Shown in pieces: positions 6,941 through 14,043 of a stretch of 57,080 nt of DNA. The stretch lies in NCBI GenBank assembly GCA_937877565.1, contig CALFJB010000011.1:1-57080 (forward strand), in the 5' to 3' direction. The first letter of the stretch is position 1. The number at the start of each line of letters is the position of its first letter. The notes below the pieces were generated by a model. The model was not told where the DNA came from, did no database searches, and saw only the letters and a program-made list of their open reading frames with translations. The position numbers were made by a program, and so were the translations under genes. This DNA comes from an uncultured Selenomonadales bacterium (lineage in GTDB: Bacteria > Bacillota > Negativicutes > Selenomonadales > Selenomonadaceae).

Positions 6941-7327
6941 TTCATTTTCTCCTTTCAAATTCTGTGAACTGCGGCATTTGAGCACCAGGCTCATCACAAC
7001 CGCCAAGCGGGAGGTACAATACTTAGCGGCTGTGATGAACCGCCGAACCTGTCACGCTCGGCAATTCTCTATATGATTCGCAAGAACTATCTATCAGTCA
7101 GCCGTTTCGTTTCACTTAACTGAATTTCTTGCGTTTTAAATTTTCAAGGTGAATGGTAACAGGTTGCGACTTAGTCACCGACCGCTAACGATAACGCGGT
7201 TTGTCCCTGCGTAGAAATCCCTACTCTGAAGATCGCTGTCCCCAGAAACCGGAGTGATAGAGCGTTTAAGGCTCATCTCAACCCACGAGCGAAGTCGTGA
7301 GCTGAATCAACCTTAAAAGTTGTAGTA
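6941..7327 (-). promoter_or_regulatory. Structured 387-nt leader of the 346-residue gene
   Basis: This gap has no plausible gene but many self-complementary segments. The strongest is TCATCACAACCGC (6991-7003) against GCGGCTGTGATGA (7026-7038): 13 bp with one position that is a G-U pair only in the leftward transcript, which supports transcription in that direction. A second pairs CCTTAA (7311-7316) with TTAAGG (7266-7271), enclosing CACGA/TCGTG (7284-7288/7295-7299). Smaller stems include GCCGA/TCGGC near 7047-7067. The large hairpin ends about 50 nt before the start codon of the downstream gene. This could be a cis-regulatory leader or a separate processed RNA. Confidence 0.5.
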
Positions 7328-7516
7328 TCAAGCGGGTTGAAAATTGTTTTGCTGATTGACGGGCTGCAAGCTATTTTGCAAAGTGAGACCGAGTTGTAAA
7401 GCGTTGGAGAATAACCAGACTCTCTCACGGTTGCGATCGTTGAGCTTGTTGCCTTTGAGTATTTCAGCCATTTTGTCAATCTGCTTATAGAGTTTTTGCC
7501 GTTCCTCAGCGGTCAT
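7328..7516 (-). CDS. Small hypothetical early protein
   Basis: This encodes 62 residues from ATG 7516, with a strong GGAGGTGACAG site; a GTG three codons upstream would overlap that site. The sequence is helical and charged at the N-terminus (TAEERQKLYKQIDKMAEIL) and Gln/Asn-rich at the end. Not recognised. It sits 27 bp after the antirepressor and is probably co-transcribed with it. Confidence 0.65.
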   Translation of the reverse strand: MTAEERQKLYKQIDKMAEILKGNKLNDRNRERVWLFSNALQLGLTLQNSLQPVNQQNNFQPA

Positions 7517-7542
7517 TGCTGTCACCTCCTCCGCTAGTAAGA

Positions 7543-8406
7543 TTAGTAAGCGGGTTGACCGTAGAAGTCGAGTTGCTCCATAATTGGCAGGATATCGTGA
7601 ATTTTGAGGGTTTTGTAGAGGAAGAGCCTGCCTTTTTGAGTCCAGTAGTTGTGAGTGACGGCGTGTCTGATACCGGAGTTATCGAATTTTTCCCAAGTCT
7701 TAGTCTGCATATAGCCATTATTTGCAAGATGTTGGTAGAGATACCAGATACCGCCTTGCTTGAATTGGACACCGAGTTTTTTGAGTAACTTGTTGAAAGC
7801 CCTAGCACTCATACCGTAATCCTTAGCAATGCCGGTAGTTGCGATAACGTCAGGACACTGGAGAATCCTTTCACAGTAAGCTGACTTAGGCTGCATATCG
7901 GCGATCTGTTCAGCTTGTTTGACAACGGTACCTTCGAGATGTTTTTTAGCCTGTTCAAGGCTTTTTGTTTTTTCACGTTCTGCCTTGAGTTCTTCTAAAA
8001 GTTTAATCCCGAAATCAGGGTTGTTGAGAATTTTGTCAGTGACTTCTTCGGTAGCGTAAACGCCGTACTTTCTGATACTCGGCAGTACCTCGTGAGTGAC
8101 CCAGCGTTTGAACTCCTTCGCGCTCTCCAACTTAGAACTGAGAATGAGAGAGTAGAGACCAGATTCATTGATGACTGTCACATTCGGATTTCCGGAGGTT
8201 CCGTCACGATTCGTTACGGTATTCAGATTGACCATTTGCTTATCTTCTGCGTCAACGTGATCCGCAAGTGCCTTGCGTGGATTAGCATAACCGAGAATTG
8301 TGGCAACTTGTTTGCCGATGAAGTAAGGCTCACCGTTGATGAAGATAACCTCCACCTGCTGGTCTTTGAAATTGAAGACTTGCATAGCATTCTGATTGTT
8401 CGTCAT
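7543..8406 (-). CDS. ant: Phage antirepressor (Bro-N plus KilA-C/ANT domain)
   Basis: This encodes 287 residues from ATG 8406, with AAGGAGTG upstream. The N-terminal Bro-N domain (about residues 7-115) has 'VEVIFINGEPYFIGKQVATILGY', then 'ITVINESGLYSLILSSKLESA' type strands and WVTHEVLPSIRKYG. A coiled segment (about 130-170) links to a C-terminal ANT/KilA-C domain with 'DYGMSARAFNKLLKKLGV' and WYLYQHLANNGY. Proteins of this layout bind and inactivate CI-type repressors or act as early regulators. It is the first gene of the leftward operon, divergent from the repressor, and shares repeated operators with it. Confidence 0.9.
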   Translation of the reverse strand: MTNNQNAMQVFNFKDQQVEVIFINGEPYFIGKQVATILGYANPRKALADHVDAEDKQMVNLNTVTNRDGTSGNPNVTVINESGLYSLILSSKLESAKEFKRWVTHEVLPSIRKYGVYATEEVTDKILNNPDFGIKLLEELKAEREKTKSLEQAKKHLEGTVVKQAEQIADMQPKSAYCERILQCPDVIATTGIAKDYGMSARAFNKLLKKLGVQFKQGGIWYLYQHLANNGYMQTKTWEKFDNSGIRHAVTHNYWTQKGRLFLYKTLKIHDILPIMEQLDFYGQPAY

Positions 8407-8465
8407 TACAATCACTCCTTATTAAATTTTCAATGTTACGGCTTTTGTGCCGCCCGTCACGTTGT

Positions 8466-8580
8466 CTGTGACTGTAAATACAATATAGCATATAGTTTTG
8501 TGATTGTCAATACCTTTTTTGAAAAAATTTTTAAATTTCGTATTTACAATCACAATTTATTATGCTAATATAATCACAGA
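8466..8580. promoter_or_regulatory. Repressor operator array in the divergent switch region
   Basis: Copies of one site, consensus tTGTGAtTGTaAATAC, occur at 8466-8481 (CTGTGACTGTAAATAC), 8498-8513 (TTGTGATTGTCAATAC) and inverted at 8540-8555 (GTATTTACAATCACAA, 15 of 16 matching the second copy after reversal). A partial inverted copy AATCACAGA is at 8572-8580. The second copy overlaps the -35 of the leftward promoter and the first abuts its -10. The third and fourth are placed to act on repressor transcription. The array lies exactly between the divergent repressor and antirepressor genes. Confidence 0.8.
8482..8510 (-). promoter_or_regulatory. Leftward early promoter
   Basis: On the minus strand TTGACA (8510-8505), a 17-bp spacer and TATATT (8487-8482) make a strong sigma-70 promoter. 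It fires into the antirepressor and early genes. Two operator copies overlap or abut it, so the repressor would silence it in a lysogen. Confidence 0.8.
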
Positions 8581-8595
8581 AACGAGGTGATTTTA

Positions 8596-9144
8596 ATGAC
8601 GCTTGGAGAACGTATCAAAACAATTCGTAAATCATTACAACCAAAAATGTCTCAAGAAAAATTTGCCGAAATTCTGGGGACAACAAGACCGGCACTCGCA
8701 GTCTATGAAATTGACCGAGTAGTGCCGACAAACGCATTCATTAATCTTATATGCTTGAAGTTCAAAGTGAACGAAAAGTGGTTGAGAACAGGCGAGGGCG
8801 AGATGTTCGCCAAAGAATCAGATAACCTGCTTGAAGAAGTAGTGCAAGAGTACGGACTAGACACACCGCTGCAACGTAAGGCAATGGAATTATTCTTAAA
8901 ATCAGATTCATCGCAACGTCAAGCAACCTTAGAGGCGATACAGCGATTCAGCAAAATGCTCGAAGAAGAAGACCCACTCTACCACTTTGACAGTGATCCG
9001 CCCTCAGACGTAGAGGAGATCCTCAAAATGTACTTGATGTTGAGTGAGCCTGCGCAAGTGGATGTAAAAAACTTCATAACGTACAGATATGAGCAGGAGC
9101 GCAGCTTAGGGGAAGAATCATCAGACGCAGCTATCGAGAACTAA
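8596..9144 (+). CDS. CI-like lysogeny repressor (XRE-family HTH)
   Basis: This encodes 182 residues from ATG 8596, with GAGGTG seven bases upstream; a GTG at 8587 overlaps that site. Residues about 4-60 form a lambda-repressor-like helix-turn-helix: 'LGERIKTIRKSLQPKMSQEK', then FAEILGTTRPALAVYE and VNEKWLRTGEGEMF. The C-terminal half is acidic and helical and shows no obvious LexA-type Ser-Lys peptidase motif, so inactivation is more likely through the antirepressor than by RecA-driven self-cleavage. It is the first of three rightward genes and is closed by a terminator at 9184-9207. Confidence 0.88.
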   Translation: MTLGERIKTIRKSLQPKMSQEKFAEILGTTRPALAVYEIDRVVPTNAFINLICLKFKVNEKWLRTGEGEMFAKESDNLLEEVVQEYGLDTPLQRKAMELFLKSDSSQRQATLEAIQRFSKMLEEEDPLYHFDSDPPSDVEEILKMYLMLSEPAQVDVKNFITYRYEQERSLGEESSDAAIEN

Positions 9145-9183
9145 GAAAACTGCACAACTAAAGCCACAACGGATAAAAACACA

Positions 9184-9207
9184 GCCGCCCACATAGCGGC
9201 ATTTTTT
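9184..9207 (+). terminator. Intrinsic terminator after the repressor gene
   Basis: GCCGC (9184-9188) pairs with GCGGC (9196-9200) over a 7-nt loop, followed by ATTTTTTT. It separates the repressor transcript from the hicAB unit. Confidence 0.7.
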
Positions 9208-9218
9208 TATGACAGTTA

Positions 9219-9247
9219 TTGACAAATACGCGAAAAGTGTATATAAT
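9219..9247 (+). promoter_or_regulatory. hicAB promoter
   Basis: TTGACA (9219-9224), 17 bp, TATAAT (9242-9247): a perfect consensus promoter immediately upstream of hicA. HicB proteins with HTH domains normally repress their own promoter. The flanking repeat TATAATATATAT could be part of the operator, but I see no clear dyad. Confidence 0.85.
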
Positions 9248-9269
9248 ATATATGAAAGGAGGACATCAA

Positions 9270-9461
9270 ATGAAAACTTCGGAACTTGAAAGATTATTGA
9301 AAGCGCACGGTTGCAAATTCAAAGAAAATGACAAAAAGCACGCAGTCTGGTGCAATCCAAATGTCGAAGGTAATCCAGAAACTGAAATTTGGAGACACGC
9401 AAAAGAAGTACCAACCGGAACGCTTAACAAAATTCTCAAAGACCTGAAAATTAAGCAATAA
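9270..9461 (+). CDS. hicA: HicA toxin (mRNA interferase)
   Basis: This encodes 63 residues from ATG 9270, with a strong GAAAGGAGG site. The double-stranded-RNA-binding-like HicA fold is seen in 'MKTSELERLLKAHGCKFKEN', a His at about residue 24 in NDKKHAVWCNP, and the family ending 'HAKEVPTGTLNKILKDLKI'. HicA cleaves mRNA in translation-dependent fashion and is neutralised by HicB. The catalytic His normally sits in a G-S-H-like motif; here it is K-K-H, still compatible. The toxin-first order is typical. HicAB in a phage can stabilise the lysogen by post-segregational killing or act in phage exclusion. Confidence 0.9.
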   Translation: MKTSELERLLKAHGCKFKENDKKHAVWCNPNVEGNPETEIWRHAKEVPTGTLNKILKDLKIKQ

Positions 9462-9534
9462 CTTGGCAATGGCAGGTGCAACAAACCTTAAAAATCCTGC
9501 CTATGCTGATAATATAAATGAGAGGTGATTTGTG

Positions 9535-10002
9535 ATGAAATATGCATATCCTGCGGTATTTTATCCTGATGACAGCGCAGTTGCATTTCACTTTTACGAC
9601 GCAGAAAATTGGTATTCGTTTGGAGATGATATGGCAGAAGCAATCGAAGCAGCAGAAGATATTCTTGGTGGTCGTCTAATGAGGGCAGAACGCGACGGCA
9701 AAGAAATACCAAAAGCCTCAAAACTTGATGAAGTGGTATTGAAACCCAATGAAACAGTCAGAATGATTCACATTGATACTGAAGTCTATGCTCGTGAACT
9801 TGAGGAACAACTCAAACGTGAAGAAATTGAGGCGGCAGCGAATCCAATTAAAGCCATTCGTGAATCAAAAGGCTGGACAATCAAAGAGTTTGCTGACTTC
9901 TTACATGCTCCATACCGCACAATTCAAGATTGGAACGCCGGTAAAGCTCAACCGCCAAAATGGATTGCAACATTAATCATTGACAAAGTGCAATCAGCAT
10001 GA
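9535..10002 (+). CDS. hicB: HicB antitoxin with C-terminal HTH
   Basis: This encodes 155 residues from ATG 9535, with GAGAGGTG upstream. The N-terminal HicB fold shows 'YPAVFYPDDSAVAFHFYDAE', then GDDMAEAIEAAEDILGGRL. The C-terminal part (about 105-155) is a helix-turn-helix: 'NPIKAIRESKGWTIKEFADF' then PYRTIQDWNAGKAQPPKW, used for DNA binding and autoregulation. It lies 73 bp after hicA and ends at a bidirectional terminator. HicB binds HicA directly to block it. Confidence 0.9.
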   Translation: MKYAYPAVFYPDDSAVAFHFYDAENWYSFGDDMAEAIEAAEDILGGRLMRAERDGKEIPKASKLDEVVLKPNETVRMIHIDTEVYARELEEQLKREEIEAAANPIKAIRESKGWTIKEFADFLHAPYRTIQDWNAGKAQPPKWIATLIIDKVQSA

Positions 10003-10045
10003 GAGAATACAAAATTAGTGGCTTCTAAATAGAGAATAAAAAAAG

Positions 10046-10086
10046 ACCCTGCAACCACAAATTAACGCGGGATGCAGGGTTATTTT
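10046..10086. terminator. Bidirectional terminator between hicAB and the late operon
   Basis: ACCCTGCA (10046-10053) and TGCAGGGT (10073-10080) form an 8-bp stem. It is followed rightward by TATTTTTT and, on the other strand, by CTTTTTTTATT. It can end both the hicAB transcript and the leftward late operon that finishes with the amidase. Confidence 0.85.
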
Positions 10087-10111
10087 TTGTCATTGACGCC
10101 TATTCTTATTG

Positions 10112-10855
10112 CTAAAACTCAATGGTAGCTTTGTATTCGCCGTCGTTGCCGATAATCACTACACCATTGTTGTTAAATGACTTAAAGTTAGGGATTGAGC
10201 TAAACATTGATTCGTTCGGGCACTGCGACTGCTTGCAAATATCAGTGATTTTTTTGATTGTCTCGTCGCTGATGGGGGCATTAGAGCGAATCTCAATAAC
10301 ACTCTTAACAACAGCATCAGGTTTTACACTTGGAGAAATGTTGTTAAAGAGCGTGGTGTTATGATACCAATTTGCCTTACCGGATAGAATATTAAGTTTA
10401 TCAGCAAGGTTTTTACCTGGACAGCCAACAGTAGTGACTGAGGCGTCGAGTTCTCCATGTCCCTTAATGTGTTTGCGGTTAATTTCGATATCATATTTTT
10501 CACAAAGATGAGCAATCAGCATTGCACACGCTTCAATTTGTTTATCAGTTGGATAAGCCGCGTTAAAATCGCCACTAAGATGAATACCTAAAGCGTGCCA
10601 ATTATGCCCGTAAGTGTGAGAACCAACAGTCCAATCAGGTCTGCCGCGCTCAATAGTACCGTCTTTGCGAATGACAAAATGGTACCCGATACCTGCCCAC
10701 CCTTGTCCTAAGTGCATTTCGTGTACCTTAGCTGCTGAAAAATCGTAGTCCTTAACGCTGCCTGTGTGATGAATGACTATCATATCAGTTACCTGTCGTC
10801 TTGATAAATCTGTAAATCTGAGATTAGTCTCAATGATGTTGACGTTTACTGCCAT
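10112..10855 (-). CDS. Endolysin: N-acetylmuramoyl-L-alanine amidase (Amidase_2)
   Basis: This encodes 247 residues from ATG 10855, with an AGGAGTG site. The amidase_2/PGRP domain occupies residues about 20-155: DMIVIHHTG with zinc ligand His 29, 'GIGYHFVIRKDGTIERGRP', HALGIHLSGDF, KGHGELD with His 133, and TTVGCPG with Cys 145. It cleaves the amide between MurNAc and L-Ala in peptidoglycan at lysis. The C-terminal 90 residues (after about 160) are not recognised and may bind the wall. There is no signal peptide, consistent with release through the holin encoded just upstream. It is the last late gene before the terminator. Confidence 0.93.
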   Translation of the reverse strand: MAVNVNIIETNLRFTDLSRRQVTDMIVIHHTGSVKDYDFSAAKVHEMHLGQGWAGIGYHFVIRKDGTIERGRPDWTVGSHTYGHNWHALGIHLSGDFNAAYPTDKQIEACAMLIAHLCEKYDIEINRKHIKGHGELDASVTTVGCPGKNLADKLNILSGKANWYHNTTLFNNISPSVKPDAVVKSVIEIRSNAPISDETIKKITDICKQSQCPNESMFSSIPNFKSFNNNGVVIIGNDGEYKATIEF

Positions 10856-10869
10856 TGTCTATCACTCCT

Positions 10870-11091
10870 TTATTTGCCAATCTCTAACTTGTATTTTAAC
10901 TGCTTGACTTCTTCTTCGAGCTTTTCTAACTTGCGATTTTGATCTTCTTCGCGTTTTTCTACATCTCTGTTGAGGTTGTTAATAGCGGAAGTAAGAGCTT
11001 CAAGAGTTTTATTGACGCGCATGAGTAGGTAAAGACAAATAGCAGCAGGGAAACCTAGAGAACTAAGCGCATTTAAAATCATCTCTTCCAT
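10870..11091 (-). CDS. BhlA/UviB-type holin-like protein
   Basis: This encodes about 73 residues from ATG 11091 (a GTG three codons upstream is possible; the ribosome-binding site is weak). One membrane segment spans roughly residues 6-26 (LNALSSLGFPAAICLYLLMR), followed by a long charged amphipathic coil (KREEDQNRKLEKLEEEV). This is the layout of BhlA/UviB small holins. The gene is 14 bp upstream of the amidase, so a role in timed membrane permeabilisation is likely. Confidence 0.75.
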   Translation of the reverse strand: MEEMILNALSSLGFPAAICLYLLMRVNKTLEALTSAINNLNRDVEKREEDQNRKLEKLEEEVKQLKYKLEIGK

Positions 11092-11108
11092 AACTATCAC
11101 GACTTTTC

Positions 11109-11657
11109 TTAGATTTTCTCAATGCCTACTATCGTCCAAGTATCTTGAAAGTTGTTGACGGTGACTAAAGTGAGATAAGGTTCAGCGTCAGGATAGACAA
11201 TTTTACTTTCGCAAATAAAGATGTAGTTAATGCCCTTAACTATCTGTGAACCAATCTCTAAAATTGGCTTATGTTCAGCACCGGTAAAGCCCGCCATAGC
11301 TCTTTTAAAGCCTTGCTCAATCTCATCGCGAAGGATAAAGTTAGTGGCGTCCTCTTCGGAGACAATAGAAGCTTTCTCAACTCTAACATCGCCGGCCGGA
11401 ACGTTGATAGTGACAACGGCAAAGTCCTTAACCGTCTTGCCACCACTAATCAGCTTGGTGCGCTCTGCAATCAACTTATAGTTAAGCCCGTTGACAAACT
11501 GAGTGCCGACGTAGTAGGCAGGCAGATAAGAAGCACCGAGCCTGTCGCCAAAGAGTTTAACGAAAGCAGTTGCCACGTCTTGAGGCAATTTCTCTGCGCT
11601 TTCAAGTTTAAGGTTCCAACCGCCTAATACCTTTGAATTTGTGATTTCTCCAAACAT
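11109..11657 (-). CDS. Tandem cystatin-like protein
   Basis: This encodes 182 residues from ATG 11657, with AAGGAGAG upstream. It contains two copies of a cystatin-like unit. Unit 1 has LGGW near the N-terminus and QFVNGLNYKL (residues 53-62). Unit 2 has 'GFKRAMAGFTGAEHKPILEI' followed by QIVKGINYIF (138-147). Both match the cystatin inhibitory-loop pattern Q-x-V-x-G-x-N-Y. The two halves are about 80 residues apart, indicating an internal duplication. It lies between XkdX and the holin. The fold assignment is from motif and spacing only; actual protease inhibition is unproven and a structural virion role is equally possible. Confidence 0.65.
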   Translation of the reverse strand: MFGEITNSKVLGGWNLKLESAEKLPQDVATAFVKLFGDRLGASYLPAYYVGTQFVNGLNYKLIAERTKLISGGKTVKDFAVVTINVPAGDVRVEKASIVSEEDATNFILRDEIEQGFKRAMAGFTGAEHKPILEIGSQIVKGINYIFICESKIVYPDAEPYLTLVTVNNFQDTWTIVGIEKI

Positions 11658-11658
11658 T

Positions 11659-11805
11659 TTAAATCTCTCCTTCTTCTTCTTCAACTTTTGGGTTAATAAT
11701 TTCGTTGGCTTGCTCAGAAGTCAGCCAACCTTTCTTAACGGCGTTTTCGATGCCTTCTTGAGTGATTTTGCCTTCTTGGTAAAGTCTTTTAAGCCTCTCA
11801 AACAT
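11659..11805 (-). CDS. xkdX: XkdX-family small tail protein
   Basis: This encodes 48 residues from ATG 11805. It starts MFERLKRLYQEGKITQEGIE, followed by NAVKKGWLTSEQANEII, which is the XkdX pattern (a short helix pair with G-x-I-T and V-x-K-G-W-I/L-T). XkdX-type proteins are encoded just after the tail-fibre genes in PBSX-like and many other Firmicute phages. Their role is not defined. It begins 4 bp after the 97-residue gene and ends one base before the cystatin-like gene start. Confidence 0.85.
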   Translation of the reverse strand: MFERLKRLYQEGKITQEGIENAVKKGWLTSEQANEIINPKVEEEEGEI

Positions 11806-11808
11806 CAC

Positions 11809-12102
11809 TTACACCTCCAGCATGGCAACAATGAGGTCATCAATAGCGGCAGAATTTGCGGCAACGGCAGCGGTAGTGTTATCTGACACTTCGCCGGCGT
11901 CAAGTTCGATAAGATAAACGGTTTCTTGAGCACCAACACCGTCCCTGCCTTGAAGATTGTAAGCAGTGCCTTTGTAAGCAATGCCTTGCGCTTCTTCTTC
12001 TTTTGCTTCTACATAGCTGCCTGTTATTTTTTTCTTGATGAAACGTACTTTTTCGGTAGTGCCAATTTTTGTGTTATCGGCAGTGTTAAAAATCTGATAC
12101 AT
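11809..12102 (-). CDS. Hypothetical small virion-region protein
   Basis: This encodes 97 residues from ATG 12102, with AGGGAG upstream. Not recognised. The N-terminal 60 residues are beta-rich and basic (MYQIFNTADNTKIGTTEKVR). The C-terminal part is acidic and then Ala-rich helical (TTAAVAANSAAIDDLIVAML), like the short helical tails of fibre-attachment proteins. It lies between the DGR cassette and xkdX, where other phages encode small tail-fibre accessory proteins. Confidence 0.6.
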   Translation of the reverse strand: MYQIFNTADNTKIGTTEKVRFIKKKITGSYVEAKEEEAQGIAYKGTAYNLQGRDGVGAQETVYLIELDAGEVSDNTTAAVAANSAAIDDLIVAMLEV

Positions 12103-12105
12103 ATT

Positions 12106-12519
12106 TTAAACTCCCTTCATGCCGATAAGTTCGGCAATTCGTTCTAAGTCTTCAATGGGTGCATGATAAAAATCATTGTTCCACAGCCAAAAGTCGGCGT
12201 GTTCTTCGCGGCGGTATTTTTGCACCCAATCATCTTCCCAAACGGCTTCCCACGCCTTATCTCTATCCTGCGGCGAATCAAAATTTTTAGGTGACAAGAA
12301 CTCGACAATAGAGTGAGAAAGAGAACCGCGCCTTAATCCTTTGCCGTCGTAATTGCATGCGAAATGTTGATGACTTGCAAAACTTCTCGCTACACAAACA
12401 GGTAAATCATCATAGTAGAGCATACCGTCGGGACGCAACTCCAATGTCTTGCCGTACGGGATATTAAACTCCCCACCTATTCCCTTGCCTTTGAATCGCT
12501 TGATTGTTACGTATTCCAA
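12106..12519 (-). CDS. Hypothetical protein overlapping the DGR reverse transcriptase
   Basis: This encodes 137 residues from TTG 12519, with AGAGGG upstream. It begins 'MEYVTIKRFKGKGIGGEFNI' and is rich in aromatic and acidic residues (KAWEAVWEDDWVQKYRREEH, WLWNNDFYHAP). Not recognised. It overlaps the end of the reverse-transcriptase gene by 56 bp, so translation is probably coupled. This could be a DGR-linked gene or simply the next late gene. Absence of Cys/His clusters or catalytic motifs prevents a functional call. Confidence 0.65.
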   Translation of the reverse strand: MEYVTIKRFKGKGIGGEFNIPYGKTLELRPDGMLYYDDLPVCVARSFASHQHFACNYDGKGLRRGSLSHSIVEFLSPKNFDSPQDRDKAWEAVWEDDWVQKYRREEHADFWLWNNDFYHAPIEDLERIAELIGMKGV

Positions 12520-13831
12520 TTTTATCCCTCTTTCTGAAGTTTTCGATCAGCTCACACGAAAAGCCGAAAATCGAATAGAACAGTCGCCGAAGTGTCAAAA
12601 CGCTGTTATGCTCGTTATAGCACTGCAAATAAGCAAGCATACCATTGAGGCTTGTCCATACATCTTCGTAACTCATCTTATTTGCATTGACCTTCTTATA
12701 CAGTGTCTTGACCTTACGCCTGTCTCTTGGCATAGCACCCCGATTACAGCGTCGTAGAACGCCTCCGTTAGTCGTCAAGGTATATTTAGTCTTGCAGTAT
12801 CTAAACGGCTTGCAGAGAGGCAAAAAACGGGTCTTAGAGGCGTTTAAACGAATGCAGCACAGAGCGACTTGCTGATTCAGAATCTCAATTATTTTTCGAT
12901 AGTCACGGTTCGGTGGGACAAGGATATAATAGTCGTCCATATAATGCCCGACAGTCAAGCCGAATTGAGCAGAGAGGCAATTATCAAGCTCCGAAGTATA
13001 AGCAATCATCTCCGCTTGACTTGGCTCAACACCTAATGGCATACCGACACCACCCTTAACTGTCTTTAGAATTGCATTGCCGAATGCTCTAAGCCCTTCG
13101 TCAAGAATCAGCCTGTTGTGCCGTTCGTAGATGTGGTCGTGATTAGCACTCGGAAAGAACTTTTTGCCGTCAGCAAGAATAATGCCACCTTCACGTCCGT
13201 ACTTTCTAAAGTGCTTAATCAAGTCTCTCGTGAGCATTCTTTGGCTGAAATGAAAACCCTTCTTTGGTAGACTTGCACCATTGTTGTAAATCATGCTTGG
13301 CAAATAAAGTGGCAATAAGACTTTCTGTGTGTAGACTTTCTGTACTTGTCTATCCTGTATTCGCGGAGCGTCAATAGGTCTTGTCTTACCGCGTTCTGAC
13401 AAGATGAAATGCACATAAGGCGAGAATTTGTAATTACCACTTAGAATAGCTCGGCGACGTACAGCAGTACCGCTAAATAATCGCAATTCAAACTGCTGGA
13501 CGCTCTGTTTCCAACGTACCCCGTTACAACACTTCTTACCAGCCTTGTAGAGGTCGTGATAATTGAACACTTCGTCCACGCCGCCGAGTGCCTCTGAGCG
13601 GTCTTGACGTATTTTAAGGCGTAAGGCTTCGCGCCTATAGCGTCTACCTTTACGCCGTGATAGTTTAATTGATTCGCCGCCTGTACCACTGTCTTGTAGG
13701 TTGCCGTCTAAGTGGCTTAACTCATTACGCATAGAACGGTTTAAGGCAAATCCACCGCTATGCACGCACTCATTTTGAGGCGGCGTTCGCGCAAGAGTAT
13801 CAAGCGGACTGTTTCGGACTTTTTCAGTCAC
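12464..13831 (-). CDS. DGR reverse transcriptase
   Basis: This encodes 455 residues from GTG 13831, chosen because AGGAGAG lies nine bases upstream. A longer TTG frame to 13873 lacks a site and would approach the template repeat. Palm motifs appear in order: 'EGGIILADGKKFFPSANHDH' with the first catalytic Asp (about residue 221), MPLGVEPSQ (about 264-272), YMDDYYIL with the catalytic YMDD (297-300). The G-x-x-x-S-Q form of motif 4 is the hallmark that separates DGR enzymes from retrons and group II introns (Q-G-x-x-x-S-P). The enzyme copies the template RNA with errors at adenines; the cDNA then replaces the variable repeat. It lies directly downstream of avd and the template repeat. Confidence 0.95.
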   Translation of the reverse strand: MTEKVRNSPLDTLARTPPQNECVHSGGFALNRSMRNELSHLDGNLQDSGTGGESIKLSRRKGRRYRREALRLKIRQDRSEALGGVDEVFNYHDLYKAGKKCCNGVRWKQSVQQFELRLFSGTAVRRRAILSGNYKFSPYVHFILSERGKTRPIDAPRIQDRQVQKVYTQKVLLPLYLPSMIYNNGASLPKKGFHFSQRMLTRDLIKHFRKYGREGGIILADGKKFFPSANHDHIYERHNRLILDEGLRAFGNAILKTVKGGVGMPLGVEPSQAEMIAYTSELDNCLSAQFGLTVGHYMDDYYILVPPNRDYRKIIEILNQQVALCCIRLNASKTRFLPLCKPFRYCKTKYTLTTNGGVLRRCNRGAMPRDRRKVKTLYKKVNANKMSYEDVWTSLNGMLAYLQCYNEHNSVLTLRRLFYSIFGFSCELIENFRKRDKIGIRNNQAIQRQGNRWGV

Positions 13832-13898
13832 AGGAAACGTCTCTCCTTTCAAAAGGGTTTTTAATTCGCTCAATGGCTACTATGTGTAACCCGTATAA

Positions 13899-14031
13899 TT
13901 TTGAAATCCGGCGCGAGAGCATAAGAATAGTTAGCGTTGTTGTTGTTCGCGCTGCCGCTGGTGTTGACATTGCAGAAGTTGTTCGCGTTGTTGTAATTAG
14001 GTGAAGCAGTCCACCAATTCACAGCAGTTTT
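13899..14031 (-). repeat. DGR template repeat (TR)
   Basis: This 133-bp segment lies between avd (13 bp away) and the reverse transcriptase (68 bp away). It is 124/133 identical to the end of the fibre gene at 14578-14710. Read on the minus strand, all nine differences are template adenines: plus-strand positions 13900 (A to G), 13907 (A to C), 13944 (A to G), 13971 (A to T), 13979 (A to C), 13980 (A to T), 13983 (A to T), 14029 (A to T) and 14030 (A to C). It contains 13 AAC/AAT codons, the typical DGR hot-spot codon. It is non-coding but transcribed in the leftward late operon. Confidence 0.96.
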
Positions 14032-14043
14032 ACAGAGACGCAC

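Noticed and set aside
10021..10111. attachment-site core near the bidirectional terminator
   Set aside because: The repeat is a simple hairpin with T-runs on both sides; no integrase or second copy supports an att site.
13832..13873. Upstream TTG at 13873 as start of the reverse transcriptase
   Set aside because: It has no ribosome-binding site; GTG 13831 has AGGAGAG at good spacing.
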